Shown here: positions 59,794 to 64,000 of the stretch, piece after piece
Layout: each line of letters starts with the position of its first letter
How positions within the stretch are numbered: position 1 is the stretch's first letter
The notes under the pieces: generated by a model
Databases searched by the model: none
What the model was told of the DNA's origin: nothing
Seen by the model: the letters and a program-made list of their open reading frames with translations, nothing else
Program-made: the position numbers and the translations under genes
Source of the DNA: Sporosarcina globispora
GTDB taxonomy: Bacteria; Bacillota; Bacilli; Bacillales; Cytobacillaceae
Length of the DNA stretch: 64,000 nt
Assembly: GCF_001274725.1 (NCBI RefSeq)
Contig: NZ_LGUF01000007.1
Coordinates: 2,837,710-2,901,709, forward strand
Direction: 5' to 3'

Positions 59794-62700
59794 ATGCTAG
59801 GAAAAATGTTAGATAACAAAAGGTCTGGTATTGTGGGAGATGCATTGAAATCATATTTTAAAAAAGATGCCAAGGTAGCGATCATGTCATCCTACTTTAC
59901 GATATATGCGTTCGAGGCTTTAAAGAAGGAATTAATGAAGGTGGATGAGGTGCGTTTTTTATTTATCGATCCTACCTTTACTTCAGAAAAACATACACAA
60001 GGTACTACAGACATTGATAAGTCAGGTCGAGAGAAAAGGTTATCTGGTTCAGAACTAGAAATTAAGATGCGGAACGAACTTACACAGGCGAAAATCGCTA
60101 AAGAATGTGCTGATTGGATAAGTACAAAAGTAAAGATGAAGTCCTTGACTTCACCATTAACACAGAATCGCCTGTTCCATATTGAAAATAAAGATGGTTC
60201 ATCAGTGGCTATTCAAGGGAGCTCCGATTTTACCAGCAGCGGATTAGGCTATACATACTCGCCAAATCTACATATGAATTCACTAATAGACGAACCTATA
60301 TTAACAAAACAATATATCCAATGGTTCAATGATGTGTGGAAGAACGATGCTATTATTGAAGAGGTAAAAGAGGAAGTGTTGGAAAGAATCGCAGCAATTT
60401 ACGAAAATCACTCTCCAGAATTTCTATACTATATCACGCTATATAATATTTTCAGTGACTACCTGGAAGAATTCGATGAAGATGCGATAGTAAAATCAAA
60501 AACAGGCTTTAAAGACACCACGATATGGAATAAGCTTTATAAATTCCAAAAAGATGGTGTACTCGGAGCTATTGATAAATTGGAAAAGCATAACGGTTGT
60601 ATCATTGCAGATAGTGTAGGTTTGGGGAAGACGTTCGAAGCCCTTGCAGTTATTAAGTATTACGAGTTAAGAAATGACAGAGTACTCGTTTTGTGCCCAA
60701 AAAAATTAGGAGAAAACTGGCTGATATACACTCAAAATGATAAGAGAAATGTCCTCTCTACTGATCGCTTCAACTACGATGTGTTAAATCATACCGACTT
60801 GAGCCGTACAGGCGGTTTGTCAGGGGATATTAATTTGTCTACTGTGAACTGGAGTAACTACGACTTAGTTGTTATTGACGAGTCACATAATTTCAGGAAT
60901 AACCAGGCTAGAAATGACAGGGAAACTCGTTATTCCAGATTGATGAATCAAATCATTAAAGCAGGTGTTAAGACAAAGGTCTTAATGCTATCAGCGACGC
61001 CTGTAAACAACAAAATGAATGATTTGAAAAACCAAGTTGCTTTTATTACGGAAGGTAGAGATGAAGCACTGGAATCAGCAGGTATTGAAAGTATAGAACA
61101 AACATTAAGAAAAGCACAGCTTTCATTCAATAAATGGCTCAAGTTAGATGATGAGGAACGAAAGTCAGATACCCTACTTGAAATGTTAAACTTTGACTAC
61201 TTCAAATTGCTTGATGCTGTGACTATTGCTCGTTCAAGAAAACATATTGAAAAATACTACAATATGTCGGAGATTGGGAAATTTCCAGAACGTTTAAAGC
61301 CAAGGAATGTACATGCGGATATTGATGAGGAAAATGAATTTCCTGAAATAAAGGAAGTCAATAAGCTCATTAACAGGCTGAATTTAAGTGCATATTCTCC
61401 ATTAAAATATGTAATGCCTGAAAAGCAAGAGGAATACAGCCGAAAATATGATATGAAGGTAAAGGGCGGTTCAGTATTCAAGCAGATTGACCGTGAACGA
61501 AGTCTTGTCCATTTAATGAGGGTTAACTTACTTAAACGGATGGAAAGCTCTATACATTCATTTGGTATGACAGTAGCATCTCTTTTGACAAAAATTGATG
61601 ACTTGTTAGTAAAGCTTGATAACATTCAACAATACTCGAATGCCAATATTAATATTAACGAAATCGATATTGACGATGATGATGTCGAAAACATGCTAAT
61701 AGGATCGAAAGTAAAAGTACTACTACAAGATATCGACCGTATAAAGTGGAAACAAGATTTACAGGATGATAGAGAGATACTTGAGCAGCTACTAATTGAA
61801 TCAGCCAAAGTACAAGCTCCACGTGATGCCAAGTTGAATAAGCTTAAATCCATGATTAACCATAAACTTCTCCAACCTATCAATGGGGAAAATAAGAAAA
61901 TTATCATTTTCACAGCTTTTGCAGATACAGCAAGTTATTTGTATAAAGAGTTATCACAATGGGTGTCGAAAAAGCATGGTGTTAACTCAGCGCTAGTAAC
62001 TGGTTCTGGAGGCAACCAGACTACATTAAAGGGAGTCCAGAAAGATTTAAACTCCATTTTAACGAACTTTTCACCTGTTTCGAAGGAAAGAAATAAAATA
62101 GATTCAAAAATACGGGAAGAAATCGACATATTGATTGCAACTGACTGTATTTCAGAAGGTCAGAATCTGCAAGACTGTGATTATCTAATCAATTATGATA
62201 TTCACTGGAATCCAGTCCGAATCATCCAACGGTTTGGTCGAATCGACCGCTTAGGCTCTAAGAACGATGTAATTCAGCTTGTGAACTTCTGGCCTAACAT
62301 GGATCTAGATGAGTACATCAATTTAGAAGCCCGTGTTAGTGGCAGAATGGTCCTCCTTGATATTTCAGCAACAGGTGAAGAGAACGTAATTGAATATGAC
62401 GAAAAGAAGCAAATGAACGATTTGGAATATCGTAAAAAGCAATTGAAGCAGCTACAAGAAGAGGTTGTTGATTTAGAGGACATCTCTGGAGGAATCTCAA
62501 TTACGGATTTAACGTTAACCGACTTTAAAATGGATTTACTTGATTATATGGATGCCAATAAGAAGAAAATTGAGACTGCTCCCTTGGGATTACATGCTGT
62601 TACATCGCTTCAGTTGGCTCCGTCTTCTGATATTGAGTCAGGGGTAATATTCTGCATCAAACAACGAAATGCAGCAGCACAAGTAAAAGAAACAAGCGCC

Positions 62701-63036
62701 CTGTATCCATATTACCTTGTGTACATGAATATGGATGGAAAGGTGTTACTAGGACATTTAAAAACAAAGCAGATACTGGATCTCTTCCGTAAAGTTGCTA
62801 ATGGTCAAGCAGACGTTTTTAATGAGTTAATTCATCAGTTCAATCATGAAACAGAGGATATGAAGGACATGTCTTCTTACAAGTATCTATTGGACATGGT
62901 AGTGGAATTTGTGCTCTGTATTGTTGAAGAGCAAGGAATGGAATCGTTGTTCAACCTTGGAAATTCTAGTCTTTTACATGATACAGCTACAACCTCTGAT
63001 GACTTTGAATTGATATCATTTTTAGTGATAAAGTAG
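59794..63036 (+). CDS. Phospholipase D-like/SNF2-family helicase defence protein
   Basis: 1080 residues. The N-terminal PLD-like nuclease region (about 1-200) has an H-x-E/K-type motif (HIENKDGSS, then QGSSDFTSSG). The SF2/SNF2 helicase core has DSVGLGKT (about 273), VIDESHN (about 360), LSATPVNN (about 399), DCISEGQNLQ and QRFGRIDRLG (about 812). The family occurs with DUF4391 proteins and type III-like methyltransferases in restriction-like operons, exactly as here. It would translocate on and cut unmodified DNA. The ATG at 59794 has GGGGGTG. Confidence 0.85.
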   Translation: MLGKMLDNKRSGIVGDALKSYFKKDAKVAIMSSYFTIYAFEALKKELMKVDEVRFLFIDPTFTSEKHTQGTTDIDKSGREKRLSGSELEIKMRNELTQAKIAKECADWISTKVKMKSLTSPLTQNRLFHIENKDGSSVAIQGSSDFTSSGLGYTYSPNLHMNSLIDEPILTKQYIQWFNDVWKNDAIIEEVKEEVLERIAAIYENHSPEFLYYITLYNIFSDYLEEFDEDAIVKSKTGFKDTTIWNKLYKFQKDGVLGAIDKLEKHNGCIIADSVGLGKTFEALAVIKYYELRNDRVLVLCPKKLGENWLIYTQNDKRNVLSTDRFNYDVLNHTDLSRTGGLSGDINLSTVNWSNYDLVVIDESHNFRNNQARNDRETRYSRLMNQIIKAGVKTKVLMLSATPVNNKMNDLKNQVAFITEGRDEALESAGIESIEQTLRKAQLSFNKWLKLDDEERKSDTLLEMLNFDYFKLLDAVTIARSRKHIEKYYNMSEIGKFPERLKPRNVHADIDEENEFPEIKEVNKLINRLNLSAYSPLKYVMPEKQEEYSRKYDMKVKGGSVFKQIDRERSLVHLMRVNLLKRMESSIHSFGMTVASLLTKIDDLLVKLDNIQQYSNANININEIDIDDDDVENMLIGSKVKVLLQDIDRIKWKQDLQDDREILEQLLIESAKVQAPRDAKLNKLKSMINHKLLQPINGENKKIIIFTAFADTASYLYKELSQWVSKKHGVNSALVTGSGGNQTTLKGVQKDLNSILTNFSPVSKERNKIDSKIREEIDILIATDCISEGQNLQDCDYLINYDIHWNPVRIIQRFGRIDRLGSKNDVIQLVNFWPNMDLDEYINLEARVSGRMVLLDISATGEENVIEYDEKKQMNDLEYRKKQLKQLQEEVVDLEDISGGISITDLTLTDFKMDLLDYMDANKKKIETAPLGLHAVTSLQLAPSSDIESGVIFCIKQRNAAAQVKETSALYPYYLVYMNMDGKVLLGHLKTKQILDLFRKVANGQADVFNELIHQFNHETEDMKDMSSYKYLLDMVVEFVLCIVEEQGMESLFNLGNSSLLHDTATTSDDFELISFLVIK

Positions 63037-63044
63037 GTGATGGA

Positions 63045-63809
63045 ATGAGGGAATGGTTGATTAATCGATTGGAGATTCCTCCCCGTACTGTATTAAATCG
63101 TAAGATACCTAAGAAAGCCTTTTTTACACAAGCCGATCTTTCCACATCTGAAAAAGAAATGTTCACTGCCCAGGTAGAAGGGACTTATTTGTTAAGTGTT
63201 ATGAATCAACAGAGTACGAATATCCCAATCTACCAGGATGAAGAGTTCCATTATGCAGAAGTGGTTTGGATATATGTCGAGCTTAGACTGACCAAAAATA
63301 TAAACAGGATTATTGGTGCTGTTCATAAGTCTATTCCTAATCCTGTCGTACTAATAATTGGTTCTTCAGAGTGTCGGGTTCTTTTGAGCACCAGTCACAA
63401 AAGGCTTAATAAAAATGACAAGACCAGAGTAGTTGCCGAACAACCAACTATTACTGACTGGTTTAAGCCGATGGAAGCAGATACTGCATATTCTAAATTA
63501 CTGAACGCATTGGTCGTTTCAAATTTATCTTTTGAAAGCCTACATAGCATTTATGATGATATTTATCAATGGATAAGATGTGAAGAAATGATTCAGTTAG
63601 TAGGTGCAATACCTACCAGTTCAGACAAGCGAGAAGAAGCGATCAACATATTAAATAATGTACAGAAATATCGCAAAGAAGTAGAACAGTTGCAGCAGGA
63701 TCAAAAAGGACAACTTGATTTTGGTGCAAAGATGGATTTGCACATGAAGATGAAGATAAAAGAACAGGAAATCAATAGTCAATTACAGCAAATAAAGGAG
63801 TTGTGTTAA
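63045..63809 (+). CDS. DUF4391-family protein of the helicase/methyltransferase operon
   Basis: 254 residues. The N-terminal alpha/beta domain (NRLEIPPRTVLNRKIPKKAFF) fits the DUF4391 family. It ends in a coiled coil (about 205-250). It lies 8 bp after the helicase and 0 bp before the methyltransferase, so it is a fixed member of the operon. Function unknown, presumably an adaptor in the complex. Confidence 0.75.
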   Translation: MREWLINRLEIPPRTVLNRKIPKKAFFTQADLSTSEKEMFTAQVEGTYLLSVMNQQSTNIPIYQDEEFHYAEVVWIYVELRLTKNINRIIGAVHKSIPNPVVLIIGSSECRVLLSTSHKRLNKNDKTRVVAEQPTITDWFKPMEADTAYSKLLNALVVSNLSFESLHSIYDDIYQWIRCEEMIQLVGAIPTSSDKREEAINILNNVQKYRKEVEQLQQDQKGQLDFGAKMDLHMKMKIKEQEINSQLQQIKELC

Positions 63810-64000
63810 TTGCAGAAGTTAGAAGGAAGAATATTTAATGTTGTACAAGATAATATTGAAAAGTTAAAGAAATTATTTCCTGAAGTATTTACTGAGAACA
63901 AAGTTGATCTTGATAAATTACGCCTTGCACTTGGTGAGAACGTAGAAAAAGAAAAGGAAAGGTACGAGTTTACGTGGAATGGTAAAACAGAAGCCATTCA
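63810..64000 (+). CDS. Site-specific DNA methyltransferase, type III Mod-like (5' end only)
   Basis: Only the first about 63 codons lie in the window. They start TTG (SD AAAGGAG at 63794-63800), beginning QKLEGRIFNVVQDNIEKL and then LFPEVFTENKVDLDKLRLALG and YEFTWNGKTEAI. This is the typical N-terminus of type III modification subunits. The catalytic motifs (FxGxG, DPPY/DPPF) are beyond the edge. Confidence 0.8.
   Translation, partial: MQKLEGRIFNVVQDNIEKLKKLFPEVFTENKVDLDKLRLALGENVEKEKERYEFTWNGKTEAI

Noticed and set aside
1-64000. CRISPR array, rRNA or tRNA genes
   Set aside because: No regularly spaced repeats and no cloverleaf or rRNA-like sequences were noticed on either strand.

Overview
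The window looks like a chromosomal segment of a low-GC Gram-positive bacterium of the Bacillaceae type. Shine-Dalgarno (SD) sequences are strong, GTG and TTG starts are frequent, bioY/bioD/bioA are controlled by twin GTTAAC-N15-GTTAAC BirA boxes, there is a PRD-type PTS regulator, and T-rich intrinsic terminators are abundant. No rRNA, tRNA or CRISPR array was seen. The species cannot be named from this stretch alone.

Layout. (1) 1-3345: a remnant of an ABC ATPase, then a three-gene set (GNAT acyltransferase, M20 amidohydrolase, enolase-superfamily N-acylamino acid racemase) that matches the known N-succinyl route from D- to L-amino acids. (2) 3395-3635: a dispersed repeat, an IS-end-like palindrome and a fragment copied from the dicarboxylate symporter gene found 6 kb downstream. 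(3) 3825-8851: a GntR/FCD regulator, an octopine-type opine dehydrogenase and a complete ECF transporter (S, T, fused A-A'), probably an opine-related uptake unit. (4) 8998-11618: a convergent dicarboxylate/amino-acid symporter, then a virginiamycin B lyase (vgb) preceded by a terminator that looks like an attenuator. (5) 11792-21778: TetR, acyl-CoA ligase, MaoC hydratase, KAS III-like enzyme, secreted NHL propeller and a five-gene Liv-type ABC importer, which together look like uptake and activation of a carboxylic acid. (6) 21980-24743: bioY divergent from bioDA.

(7) 24878-26748: a DinB-family gene and a TPR protein of unknown function. (8) 27124-43424: a sigma-54 enhancer-binding regulator, two candidate upstream activator sites and a near-perfect -24/-12 promoter. 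These precede a 13-gene catabolic operon with two M29/NicX-like metalloproteins, a TctACB transporter, a KdgT-type permease, crotonase, CaiB-type CoA transferase, hexapeptide protein, class III aminotransferase, semialdehyde dehydrogenase and GlcD/GlcF-type oxidase. The gene combination suggests a CoA-dependent pathway that I cannot assign. (9) 43923-49221: a PRD regulator and a lactose/cellobiose-family PTS with a MupG-like phosphoglycosidase. (10) 49857-51658: a PEP-mutase/isocitrate-lyase family gene, then a decayed copy of the livM 3' end directly beside a second dinB. In the first locus bioYDA lies between these two genes.

(11) 52146-64000: a defence island. It has an McrB with two EVE-like domains, McrC, a small helical protein, a 622-residue protein combining a candidate nuclease motif with glycine-rich membrane segments, a coiled-coil protein, and a PLD-SNF2 helicase / DUF4391 / type III-like methyltransferase operon that runs off the window. 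The McrBC and helicase operons carry the same unusual upstream element: a hairpin, then GTTAAC-N2-GTATAC. This hints at common control of two unrelated defence systems.
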